Below are positions 45,471 to 54,276 of a stretch of 64,000 nucleotides of DNA, in pieces. Each line of letters opens with the position of its first letter. Within the stretch, counting starts at the first letter, position 1. The notes below the pieces were generated by a model, which had not been told where the DNA came from, made no database searches, and was given only the letters and a program-made list of their open reading frames with translations. Origin of the DNA: Rhodobacter viridis (GTDB lineage Bacteria; Pseudomonadota; Alphaproteobacteria; Rhodobacterales; Rhodobacteraceae); contig NZ_QJTK01000005.1 in the NCBI RefSeq assembly GCF_003217355.1, forward strand, positions 154,421-218,420. The letters are read 5' to 3'. The translations under genes and the position numbers were made by a program.

Positions 45471-48328
45471 CCACGATGGACCAGAAAGCCTTCGATACCG
45501 TTCTGAGCATGGCGCAGAAGCTGCTGATCATGAATTCGACCAGCGCAGGCAACGCGATCACTCCCGCGATGATCGAGACACAACTCGACATGCTTGCGAC
45601 CATCATGCCGACACAATTCGCGGTGATCGACCGCGAGGCACTGGTCGAGGAACTCATCCGCCGTGCCAGCCAAAGCGTCGGCTCGAATGCGACGCTGAAG
45701 GATGGCGGTGACCACATCGACTGGCTCAATGCCGAGCGCAAGAAGGACTGGCACTACTGGCGGCGCTATTCGGAATACATGGAGACAAAGATCCCGTGGA
45801 AGGCGCTCGACGCGCTGGATGGCGCGACCGACGAGGTCCTTTCGCAACTCGAGGACCCCAAACGCGAGGGTGCGTGGGACCGCCGCGGACTTGTCGTCGG
45901 GCATGTGCAGTCGGGCAAGACCGGAAACTATACCGGCCTGATCTGCAAGGCGGCCGATGCGGGCTACAAGATCATCATCGTCCTTGCCGGTCTGCACAAC
46001 AACCTGCGCGCCCAGACGCAGATCCGTCTTGACGAGGGATTTCTGGGCTTCGCGACGCTGGCGAACGTCGAGAACCTGCCGCCGGTCGGCGTCGGGCTGA
46101 TCGACACCGATCACTCGATGCAGCCGAACTACGCCACGAACCGCAGCGAGAATGGCGACTTCAACAAGAAGCAGGCATCGAGCCTCGGTGTCTCGCCCGA
46201 GCAGCGTCCGTGGCTGTTCGTGGTCAAGAAGAACAAGACGGTGCTCGAGCGGCTGCTGTTCTGGATCCGGAACCGTGCCGCGAACTGGACCGACCCGGAA
46301 ACGGGACGCAAGATCGTCACGAACCTGCCGCTGCTGGTGATCGACGACGAAGCCGACCACGGCTCGGTGGATACCGGAGAGAATGTGGTCGACGAATTCG
46401 GCGCCCCCGACGAGGAGCACAACCCGACCGTCATCAACCGTCTGATCCGTTCGATCCTGCATCACTTCGCGCGAAAGGCCTATGTGGGCTACACCGCCAC
46501 GCCGTTTGCCAACATCTTCATCCACGACAAGGGCACGACAACCGAACACGGTCCGGACCTGTTTCCGGCATCCTTCATCACCAGCCTTGCGGCGCCGTCG
46601 AACTACATCGGACCGGGACGCGTCTTCGGATCCTCATCGGCATTGCCGGAAGAACTTCCCCTGGTGCGCGCCCTGGCCGAGGCCGATTATGCCCCATGGA
46701 TGCCGCAGAAACACAAGAACGGCTATCGCCCGACATGGAAAAGCGAAGCGCGCATTCCCGATAGCATGGAAGAAGCCGTCCGCTCCTTCCTGCTGGCCTG
46801 TGCCGTGCGCAAGCTGCGCGGTCAGGGCGCGAAACATGCGTCGATGCTGATCCACGTCTCGCGCTTCACCTCGGTGCAGGGCGAGGTTGTCCGTCAGGTC
46901 GAGGACTATGTCCGCACCCTCAGGGGACGCTTCGCGCGCGGGATCGACCTTGCGGAAACCGAAGCGCTGATGCGGTCGGATTACGAAAACCGCTTCCTGC
47001 CCGGCATGGAGCGCATCCGCGCGCAACTTATCCCGGACGAGCAGCTTGCCGATTTCACCTGGGAGCAGCTGCGCGAGGTGTTGCCCGACATCATCAGCGA
47101 CGTGAAGGTGCGCGAGATCAACGGCACCGCGAAGGACGCGCTCGACTACGTCGAGAACGAGACCACCGGGCTCAAGGTGATCGCGGTTGGGGGCGACAAG
47201 CTTGCACGCGGCCTGACCCTCGAAGGGCTCTGCACCAGCTACTTCCTGCGCACGGCGCGCATGTATGACACGCTGATGCAGATGGGCCGCTGGTTCGGCT
47301 ACCGTGACGGTTATCTCGATGTCTGCCGTCTCTACACGACGCACGAGATGATCGAGTGGTTCGGACATATTGCCGATGCCGCCGAGGAACTGCGCCAGGA
47401 GTTCGACAACATGGTCGCCGCCGGGGCAACGCCGAAGCAGTTCGGGTTGCGGGTGCGGTCGCATTCTGTGCTGACGGTCACCTCGCGTTCGAAGATGCGC
47501 AACGCGCGACCGATGCACCTGACCTTCTCGGGTGACCTGCTGCAGACGATCGTCTTCCAACCCCGCCGTCAGGACATGCAAGCGAACTACGCGGCGGGCG
47601 AAATGCTGCTGCAGGCTATGGGACCGGCGCTGCATCCCGAAGATCAGCAGTTCATTCCGCCCGGGGGCACGAATTGGAAAGGGCACTTCTGGCGCGACGT
47701 GTCTGCCGAAAACGTGACGGGCTTCTTGCGTGCCTATCGCACGCATGGCGCGAGTTTCCGCGTCGTGAGCCCGCTCGTGGCCGATTTCATCGACGAGATG
47801 AACAAGGATGGTGAACTGACGAACTGGACCGTGGCGCTGATCGGCGGCGGTGAGGACGAGCACACGATCGCCGGGCTGACGGTAAACAAGCTGAAGCGGA
47901 GCGCCGTTCAATCCGAGCCCGCCGACCGGTATTCGATCAAGACGCTGATTTCGCCGCGCGACCAGGCGATCGATCTGACCGAGGCGGAGTGGCTGGCCTC
48001 GCTCGATCTGACACGTCGCACCTGGCGCGGCGACAAGGACCGCGACCAGGACGCGACTCCCCCCGACGAACCGCGCGGCACGGCGATCCGCAAGGTGCTC
48101 GGCTTCGGCGACACCGAGCGTGGTGTCGCGCCGCGCCGCGAGCGCGGACTGCTCATGCTCTACCTGCTCGAACCGAAGTTCAGCAAGATCACCGAACTCG
48201 AGGCGGGGCCGCCGGTGCTCGCCTGGGCGATCAGCTTCCCGGGCAGCCCGTCGGAACGGCGGGTCAGCAACGCGGATTACATGGCAAACAGCGTGCTGTG
48301 GGGGGCGATGAATGACTGGGTGGACTGA
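45467..48328 (+). CDS. Z1-domain superfamily II helicase-like ATPase
   Basis: The 953-residue protein has helicase-type motifs: Walker A GHVQSGKTGNYTG (about 145), Walker B LLVIDDEADHGSVDT (about 287), motif III YVGYTATPFAN, and motifs V-VI GGDKLARGLTLEGL with QMGRWFGYRDGYLD. The last part is characteristic of the Z1 domain. Z1 proteins occur with MORC-type ATPases in predicted restriction systems and are thought to move along or unwind DNA. It overlaps the GHKL gene by 4 bases and the next gene by 17. Confidence 0.92.
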   Translation: MTTMDQKAFDTVLSMAQKLLIMNSTSAGNAITPAMIETQLDMLATIMPTQFAVIDREALVEELIRRASQSVGSNATLKDGGDHIDWLNAERKKDWHYWRRYSEYMETKIPWKALDALDGATDEVLSQLEDPKREGAWDRRGLVVGHVQSGKTGNYTGLICKAADAGYKIIIVLAGLHNNLRAQTQIRLDEGFLGFATLANVENLPPVGVGLIDTDHSMQPNYATNRSENGDFNKKQASSLGVSPEQRPWLFVVKKNKTVLERLLFWIRNRAANWTDPETGRKIVTNLPLLVIDDEADHGSVDTGENVVDEFGAPDEEHNPTVINRLIRSILHHFARKAYVGYTATPFANIFIHDKGTTTEHGPDLFPASFITSLAAPSNYIGPGRVFGSSSALPEELPLVRALAEADYAPWMPQKHKNGYRPTWKSEARIPDSMEEAVRSFLLACAVRKLRGQGAKHASMLIHVSRFTSVQGEVVRQVEDYVRTLRGRFARGIDLAETEALMRSDYENRFLPGMERIRAQLIPDEQLADFTWEQLREVLPDIISDVKVREINGTAKDALDYVENETTGLKVIAVGGDKLARGLTLEGLCTSYFLRTARMYDTLMQMGRWFGYRDGYLDVCRLYTTHEMIEWFGHIADAAEELRQEFDNMVAAGATPKQFGLRVRSHSVLTVTSRSKMRNARPMHLTFSGDLLQTIVFQPRRQDMQANYAAGEMLLQAMGPALHPEDQQFIPPGGTNWKGHFWRDVSAENVTGFLRAYRTHGASFRVVSPLVADFIDEMNKDGELTNWTVALIGGGEDEHTIAGLTVNKLKRSAVQSEPADRYSIKTLISPRDQAIDLTEAEWLASLDLTRRTWRGDKDRDQDATPPDEPRGTAIRKVLGFGDTERGVAPRRERGLLMLYLLEPKFSKITELEAGPPVLAWAISFPGSPSERRVSNADYMANSVLWGAMNDWVD

Positions 48329-49328
48329 AGACGGCCTGCTCAAATCCTGGCGTGCACTGGCAAAACGCGACGGCGAGTCCGACTGGCAGTTCGTGCATCT
48401 GACTGATGTCGGTCCCGTCGCCATCAAGGCAGGCTGTCACTTCCCGGGCGGACGCGAGGCGCTTCTGGTCAGCTTCCCGGGCACGGTGCTGGCTGACGGC
48501 GGTGGCCTGCCGGAGGGCAAGGGTTTCGACGTGATGCCGATCAAGGACACGACCCAGTTCGCGGGACGCTCCGCGATCGGGCTGGTGCGCAGGGTCGAAG
48601 GCTCGCTCGACATCTTTGCCGTGATGGCGGCGGACGTGCTGCGTGCGCTCGATGCGACCAGTGCAAAGACCCCGCAGGCGCTGGCGAAATCCCTGGTCGG
48701 GCGGGTCAGCGAATGGCAGGCCTTCATGGCGCGCAAACGGCGGCCGATGTCGCCGCAGTCACAGATCGGGCTTGCGGGGGAACTCTGCTTCCTCGATCGG
48801 CTCTGCGACCTTCTGGGAGCCAGCGAAGCCGTTGAATTGTGGAAAGGCCCCCTGCATGCAGCGCAGGACTTTCACATCGGCACCGGTGCCGTCGAGGTGA
48901 AAAGCTCGATGGCGGGCACCGCGTTCCTTGCGCGGATCAACAGCCTCGAGCAGCTCGACACCGAGTTGGCGCCGCTTCACCTGGCGGCTGTCCGGTTCGA
49001 AGAGGCCGACGACGGTCTGGCGCTTCCCGAACGTGTTGCAGCGCTGCGCGCGCGCATGTCAGAAGCCGGCGTGAGGCGGGCGCTCGATGCCCTGCTCTTG
49101 CTTTCGGGCTATGATGACGAGCACGCGGATCACTACCGTCGTCGCCTGCGCATTGCCGAAACCAGGTCTTTCGCGGTCGGCCCCGATTTCCCCTGCCTGC
49201 GCCGTGCAACGACACCCGGACCGATCCGCAAGGTCGTCTACACGCTCGATCTCGATGCGCTGGGTCAGCCTGCGCAGCCACTCGAAGAAGCCCTTTTCTC
49301 CCTTGGAATGATTCATCATGAGCCTTGA
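48312..49328 (+). CDS. DUF4420-type PD-(D/E)XK nuclease-like protein
   Basis: The 338-residue protein has a PD-(D/E)XK core: Glu in GLAGELCFLDRL (about 154), Asp in QDFHIG and the EVKSS motif (about 194), then a strand-helix with FLARINSLEQLD. This pattern is that of DUF4420 proteins, the usual neighbours of Z1 and AIPR genes. It is a plausible DNA-cleaving subunit of the system. It starts 17 bases inside the Z1 gene and ends 11 bases into the AIPR gene. Confidence 0.88.
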   Translation: MTGWTEDGLLKSWRALAKRDGESDWQFVHLTDVGPVAIKAGCHFPGGREALLVSFPGTVLADGGGLPEGKGFDVMPIKDTTQFAGRSAIGLVRRVEGSLDIFAVMAADVLRALDATSAKTPQALAKSLVGRVSEWQAFMARKRRPMSPQSQIGLAGELCFLDRLCDLLGASEAVELWKGPLHAAQDFHIGTGAVEVKSSMAGTAFLARINSLEQLDTELAPLHLAAVRFEEADDGLALPERVAALRARMSEAGVRRALDALLLLSGYDDEHADHYRRRLRIAETRSFAVGPDFPCLRRATTPGPIRKVVYTLDLDALGQPAQPLEEALFSLGMIHHEP

Positions 49329-51120
49329 AGACTTTCATCAGAACTTCCGTGCCCTCGTTCAATCGACGATTGCCGAGCGCGTGCAGGCGGGCGACGGCCC
49401 CTTTCCGCAAGAAGAGCTCGTCTTCGCCGAACTCGTGATGGAACGCGTCGCCGATGCCGGCATTTGCGAACCTCCGACCGTCTGCCATTGGAGCGGCAAG
49501 ATCGGTCAGTCGAAGCTGCGGATCACCGGCTTCGCGCTGTCATCGGACGAGACCCGGCTTGATCTGTTCGTGACGCATTATTTCGGCAGCGAAGAGATCA
49601 CGCCCCTTCCGGATTCCGTCGCTGCCGACACGGCCAAGGAAGGCGTGCGCTTCCTGATGCACGCAGCCGGGGGAAAGCTGGCCGACAAGGTGGAGACCTC
49701 GCACGAGATTCTCGGGCTGATCACGACGATCACCGCGAACTGGCCCGATCTCGACCAGCTGCGCGTTTTCGTCATCACCGATGGCAAGACGAAGGCGAAG
49801 CACTTCTCGACCAAGGAGGTGCACGACCGCATCGTCGCCATCGAGGCGATGGACATCGAGCGGCTCTATCGTCACACCGTCGGCAAACCGCGCGAAGAAG
49901 TTTCGATCAGTTTCGAGCAGACCATCGGTAGACCGCTGACCTGCGTGCACGTTCCCGATCCGGATGCAGATTACGAATACGCGCTGTCCGCGATCCCCGG
50001 TCAGGTGATCCGGCGACTTTATGAACGCTTCGGCAGTCGCCTGCTCGAGGCGAACGTCCGCACCTTTCTTGGCGCCCGCGGCAAGGTCAACAAGGGCATC
50101 GCCGAAACCCTCGCGCGCGAGCCGGAACATTTCATGGCGTTCAACAACGGTCTCGTTCTGGTCTGCGACGAAGCCGTCTTCGCGCGCGGACCGGACGGCA
50201 ACATCGGCATTTCCTTCCTCAAGGGCATCCAGATCGTCAATGGTGGTCAGACAACCTCCTCGATCTACTTCGCCGCGCGCGACAACAAGGCGCTCGATCT
50301 GGGCAACGTGATGGTGCCGGCGAAGATCATCATCCTGAAAGGCGCCGAAGACATCGAGCGCGAACGGCTGATCGCCGCCATCTCGCGGTTTGCCAACAGC
50401 CAGAACGTGGTGAAGACCTCGGATCTGTCCGCGAACCGCCCATTCCATGTCCAGCTCGAGAAGCTTGCGAACGACACCTGGTGCCCCGACGGGATCGGGC
50501 GGTGGTTCTACGAACGTGCCTCGGGCGCCTATCAGGTGATGCTGCTGCGGGACGGCACGACACCCGCGCAGCGCAAGAAGCTGACCGATGCAATCCCGAC
50601 CAGGCGAAAGCTGTCGAAAAACGACATTGCGAAATTCCACGAAGCCTGGCGCTGTCGTCCCGCGCAGGTCGCTCTCGCCGGCGAAAAGAACTTCGCGGCC
50701 TTCATGACCGCCCTCGACGAGGATCCCTCGATCGTTCCCGATCCTCTGGACGCGAAGTGGTATAAGGCGATGATCGCCAAGGTCATCATCTTCAAGTCGC
50801 TGGAATCCGCGATAAAGACCAAGGAGGCGAAGGAAACCTTCCGGCAGGGCTATGCCAACATCGCCACCTACACGATCTCGGTCGTCTCGGATCTGATCGG
50901 GCATCGCATCGACTTCGAGCAGGTCTGGCAGCGCCAACGCATCTCGCCCGATTTCCTGCATCTGCTCTACAAGTGGGCCGAAGAAGTGAATCGCATCTTC
51001 GATCAGGCGGCGCCGGGGCGTCAGATCTCGGAAGTGGCGAAACGACCGGAGATCTGGGCGAAGGTCAAGGCGGGAACCTATCCGATGCCGGGCGATGACG
51101 TTCCAGAGCTGACACGATGA
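49318..51120 (+). CDS. AIPR (abortive infection phage resistance) protein
   Basis: The 600-residue protein has the AIPR family features FMAFNNGLVLVCDE and KGIQIVNGGQTTSSIYFAAR in the middle (about 275-325), followed by RFANSQNVVKTSDLSANRPF. AIPR proteins were first linked to phage abortive infection in lactococci; the biochemical activity is uncertain. Conserved residues there suggest a nuclease or nucleotide-binding role. It is the last gene of the overlapping plus-strand run, followed by a hairpin and the convergent RelA/SpoT-domain gene. Confidence 0.9.
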   Translation: MSLEDFHQNFRALVQSTIAERVQAGDGPFPQEELVFAELVMERVADAGICEPPTVCHWSGKIGQSKLRITGFALSSDETRLDLFVTHYFGSEEITPLPDSVAADTAKEGVRFLMHAAGGKLADKVETSHEILGLITTITANWPDLDQLRVFVITDGKTKAKHFSTKEVHDRIVAIEAMDIERLYRHTVGKPREEVSISFEQTIGRPLTCVHVPDPDADYEYALSAIPGQVIRRLYERFGSRLLEANVRTFLGARGKVNKGIAETLAREPEHFMAFNNGLVLVCDEAVFARGPDGNIGISFLKGIQIVNGGQTTSSIYFAARDNKALDLGNVMVPAKIIILKGAEDIERERLIAAISRFANSQNVVKTSDLSANRPFHVQLEKLANDTWCPDGIGRWFYERASGAYQVMLLRDGTTPAQRKKLTDAIPTRRKLSKNDIAKFHEAWRCRPAQVALAGEKNFAAFMTALDEDPSIVPDPLDAKWYKAMIAKVIIFKSLESAIKTKEAKETFRQGYANIATYTISVVSDLIGHRIDFEQVWQRQRISPDFLHLLYKWAEEVNRIFDQAAPGRQISEVAKRPEIWAKVKAGTYPMPGDDVPELTR

Positions 51121-51128
51121 TTGGCGAG

Positions 51129-51159
51129 AAGGCGTCTGAACCGTAGGTTCAGACGCCTT
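51129..51159. terminator. Hairpin between convergent AIPR and RelA/SpoT-domain genes
   Basis: A perfect 14-bp stem (51129-51142 with 51146-51159) has a 3-base loop, 8 bases after the AIPR stop and 18 bases from the convergent stop. No T run follows on either strand, so it is a possible bidirectional terminator or RNA end protector. Confidence 0.6.
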
Positions 51160-51177
51160 GGCCCCGTAAAATTGCGC

Positions 51178-52281
51178 TCACGAAGTTCCGGCTTGTTCCT
51201 TTCTCCAATCTTGGAACCGCAATGCCAAGCTGTGCAGCCGTGTTGGTCGCCCTCGTCCCCGTCCGGCGCGCCCATCCAGTTCCGCAATCACCTGTGTGAG
51301 GCGTTGTTCCAAAACAGCTATGAGCAACAGGTCCGATGTCTCCGGATCCACCCTCCAGCGACATTCGCCTTTTGAACTCAGGTATTCATTGAATTCCGAC
51401 ATCGTTCTTACAAGCGTTTCATGCTCGACCTGTCCCAAGGCGGCACGGATGAGCGACGGAGAGTTGAGATCGATGTCCACAAGCAAGTCGAACAGCTGAC
51501 CTGACGCCCCCGAGAAGTTCGAGAGGGCGAATCCTGCGAAATCGCGCATTTTCACCACGAAGTCGTGCTGATCCACGAATGCTTTGTCGGATGAGTTGGA
51601 ACTTGCAGACGTCGTCACTGTCTCGGCACGCTTTTCATGTGCCGCCAGCAGACCCGAAACACATAGGTCCCCCTGCCTGACCAGTCTTCCCAACTGTCCG
51701 AGGTAATACCTTTCGTCGTCGCTTGGCTCGCCAAGATCAGGTTTGTAGCCGATGTCGTGTTCGATCTCGTTCCAGACATGCGCGATCATCGTGCAAACCT
51801 GTATCTCGCAACTTATGTCGCCGACATTGTCGTAGATGCCCACCTGCTGTTCGGTCGGCAAGGCAACCTGAACATGTATGGCGCGATAATAATTTTCCCT
51901 ATTCTCCGTATTCTTGTCCTTTCTGTCGATCTCGATTTCACCATTCGGACCGGCAAGGGCTTTTTGCAGATGCGCCACGACTTCCTCGCAATCCTCGTGC
52001 CGATAGGTGGCGATGCGCACCCCTGCGAGGTCGCCGATACCGTCAAAGATCTCGCCGACGTTCTCGTAATTCTTGTCCAGACGGGTGCTGAAGCGCTTCA
52101 GTTTGCCTTCAAAGGACTTGGGCGTCTTCACCCGAAAGGTCACCTGCGCGCGGATGGCGTTCTGCTCGCAGATGTCCTCGCGGCAGATTTCCGCGATCCG
52201 GTCTGCAAGCTTGACGTAGCGGTCACGCTCGCGACGGTAGCGATCGACAGCGTCGGGAATGTATTTTGGGTCGAAGGGCAT
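51178..52281 (-). CDS. RelA/SpoT-domain protein, possible alarmone synthetase or toxin
   Basis: The 367-residue protein has a RelA/SpoT synthetase-type domain (about 20-200) with DLAGVRIATYRHEDC, ENYYRAIHVQVALP and EIQVCTMIAHVWNEIEHDIGYK in the order expected for (p)ppGpp synthetases. No HD hydrolase domain is present. About 160 extra C-terminal residues show no known domain. Standalone synthetases of this type act in stress, as toxins, or in phage defence (toxSAS, CapRel). Its place right after the AIPR gene, on the opposite strand, makes a defence role plausible but unproven. Start MPFDPKYIPD is chosen on homology. Confidence 0.82.
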   Translation of the reverse strand: MPFDPKYIPDAVDRYRRERDRYVKLADRIAEICREDICEQNAIRAQVTFRVKTPKSFEGKLKRFSTRLDKNYENVGEIFDGIGDLAGVRIATYRHEDCEEVVAHLQKALAGPNGEIEIDRKDKNTENRENYYRAIHVQVALPTEQQVGIYDNVGDISCEIQVCTMIAHVWNEIEHDIGYKPDLGEPSDDERYYLGQLGRLVRQGDLCVSGLLAAHEKRAETVTTSASSNSSDKAFVDQHDFVVKMRDFAGFALSNFSGASGQLFDLLVDIDLNSPSLIRAALGQVEHETLVRTMSEFNEYLSSKGECRWRVDPETSDLLLIAVLEQRLTQVIAELDGRAGRGRGRPTRLHSLALRFQDWRKEQAGTS

Positions 52282-52487
52282 GCGTATGTTCCAAGAACAT
52301 GAAAAACACGCGGTCATGTTCTACCCAAAGCGGAGGGGCGACAAGGCATTTCACCTTGCCTTGCAGCCGCTGCGACATTTCGACATGCGCGCCTGACGTC
52401 GCTCGGGTCCGGGTGGCCTCACCTTTGCCACAGTCGAACCATAGCCGCGGGACCAAGAAGGCAGCCATCTGCATCAAGGTGTTGATC

Positions 52488-53102
52488 ATGACCTATCAAA
52501 ACCGCGTCGATCCGTTCGGGACCTTTCACGCCGTGGCCGCAAAAGGCACCCTGATGGGCAACCGGGGTATCCTGCATGACGAGGCGAAGACCATTGCTCG
52601 CACCCATGCGCATCAGCACTGGGTCACCTGCGCGCTCTCGTTCAAAGGGCGGCAGCAGGAAATCATGAAACCCGGCCGCTACACCCAGCTGTTCTTCCTC
52701 GACGAAGCGACCGCGCTTGCCGCCGGGCATCGTCCCTGTGCCGAGTGTCGGCGCGAACGCTACAACGAATTCACTTCACTCTGGCGGCAGGTGCTTGGCG
52801 AACCCGAGGCGGGGCGGTCCCTGCCGGAGACGATCGACCGTGCACTTCACTCTGCCCGCATCGCGCGCGGTCGCAAGGTGACCTGCACCGCAGACATTGC
52901 CGACCTGCCGGACGGGGTGATGGTCGCTTCTGCCGACGCAGCGGTGCTGATATGGCAGGGACGCCAGTTCGACTGGAGCTTCGAGGGGTATCACCCGCGA
53001 CCAATTCTACTCGAAGGTCCGGTCGAGGTGCTGACACCGAAGCCGCTGGTCGAGGTCATCCGCGCGGGGTTCGTGCCGCAAGTGCACGCCTCGGCGAGCT
53101 GA
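52488..53102 (+). CDS. Conserved protein with CAEC motif, function unknown
   Basis: The 204-residue protein starts MTYQNRVDPFGTFHAVAAKG and contains GNRGILHDEAKTI, a HRPCAECRRERY motif (about 83-94), and RYTQLFFLDEATALAAGHRP. Proteins of this type are widespread and uncharacterised; the paired cysteines suggest metal binding. I do not recognise an enzyme. It lies 206 bases from the divergent RelA/SpoT-domain gene and 83 bases before the nuclease-like gene in the same direction, which may be cotranscribed. Confidence 0.75.
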   Translation: MTYQNRVDPFGTFHAVAAKGTLMGNRGILHDEAKTIARTHAHQHWVTCALSFKGRQQEIMKPGRYTQLFFLDEATALAAGHRPCAECRRERYNEFTSLWRQVLGEPEAGRSLPETIDRALHSARIARGRKVTCTADIADLPDGVMVASADAAVLIWQGRQFDWSFEGYHPRPILLEGPVEVLTPKPLVEVIRAGFVPQVHASAS

Positions 53103-53185
53103 CCTCGTCGCTCGCCCCGGTTGTGCCCGAGCTTCGCCGCAATCGCCTGCTCTTCTGGTGCAACCGTAACGAGCGCGAGCCTGTG

Positions 53186-54214
53186 ATGAACACCGTTCCT
53201 GTCCTGACCCATGCCACCGAGCGCGATGTCGACCTTTTGCTGGTCGAGGAATTTGCCGCCTCTCCCCTCTTCACCGCAGCCATCTTGCGCGCAATCGGCC
53301 TCATCGACCTTGGTTTCATCCGGTCGCAGGTGCTGCATTCGGTGCGCAGACTGCACAACCGGCGCGAAATCGACATCTCGGTGCAGGTCGAGACCCGGCG
53401 AGGCAAGGTGCTCCTGCTGATCGAAAACAAGCTCGACACCTCGGAACAGCCCAAGCAGGCAGAATCCTATCGCGCCGAAGCCGAGGCGCAGGCCGGCAGT
53501 TTTCTGCTTGTGCGCACGATCCTGACCTGCCCCGAGGCCTATCGCGCGCAGAATTCCCGCTTCGCCGGAGCCTTCGATCATGTGGTGAGCTACGAGATGA
53601 TCGCCGACTTTTTCCGCGCGCGGGCGGGGCGGGAAAGCGGTGAATTGGGCGCCCGCATGACGCATCGCGCCGATCTGATGATGCAGGCGATCGAGAAACA
53701 ACGGCGCGGCTATGTGCAGGTGATCCACCCCGCCAAACATGCCTTCAGTGCGCGCTATGTGGCGCTTGCCGCGAAGATCGCGCCCGAATTGATCCCCGGT
53801 CCCTCGATGCTGCGCGAAAGCGCTGCCGAGAGCGTGACGATGATCTTCGCCCCCGAAACGCTGCCGGACTGGTCGTTCCTGCCGCAGATGCGGATCGTCC
53901 ATCAGCTGCGCGAGGGCAATGCGAACGTCAATTTCTACGGCTGGGGTGACCACTTCCCCGAACTGGCGGCGCGTGTTGCTGCCGACCTTGCAGGAAGCGG
54001 CATTCGACCCGTTCCGACGGTGAACAAGCGAAAAGGGGGCCGGTCGGGGCTGATGCTGGTGGTCGAGACGCCAGCCATCGACCAGTTTGCCGATTTCGAG
54101 GCGCAGATCGACGCGGTGCGACAAGGTATCGACCGCACGCGCGCCCTTCGCGCCTGGGTCCTGGCGCACAAGTCCGCGGTGCAACGCTGGGCAGCGATGG
54201 TGCCGAAGCGCTGA
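53186..54214 (+). CDS. PD-(D/E)XK nuclease superfamily protein
   Basis: The 342-residue protein has an N-terminal PD-(D/E)XK core: Glu in DVDLLLVEEF, a REIDISVQVETRRGK strand with Asp, and LLLIENKLDTSEQPKQAESY, which holds the E-x-K pair (about residues 78-80). A C-terminal part of about 170 residues is predicted alpha/beta with no motif I can name. Similar proteins often occur in defence islands, but a target cannot be told. The start at 53186 is best supported; GTG one codon upstream is also possible. Confidence 0.8.
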   Translation: MNTVPVLTHATERDVDLLLVEEFAASPLFTAAILRAIGLIDLGFIRSQVLHSVRRLHNRREIDISVQVETRRGKVLLLIENKLDTSEQPKQAESYRAEAEAQAGSFLLVRTILTCPEAYRAQNSRFAGAFDHVVSYEMIADFFRARAGRESGELGARMTHRADLMMQAIEKQRRGYVQVIHPAKHAFSARYVALAAKIAPELIPGPSMLRESAAESVTMIFAPETLPDWSFLPQMRIVHQLREGNANVNFYGWGDHFPELAARVAADLAGSGIRPVPTVNKRKGGRSGLMLVVETPAIDQFADFEAQIDAVRQGIDRTRALRAWVLAHKSAVQRWAAMVPKR

Positions 54215-54276
54215 AGCGGGCAGCCGGAACCACGGGACCAGCGGGACCGGTGGGGCCGGACCCGCTGCTGGTGAAC

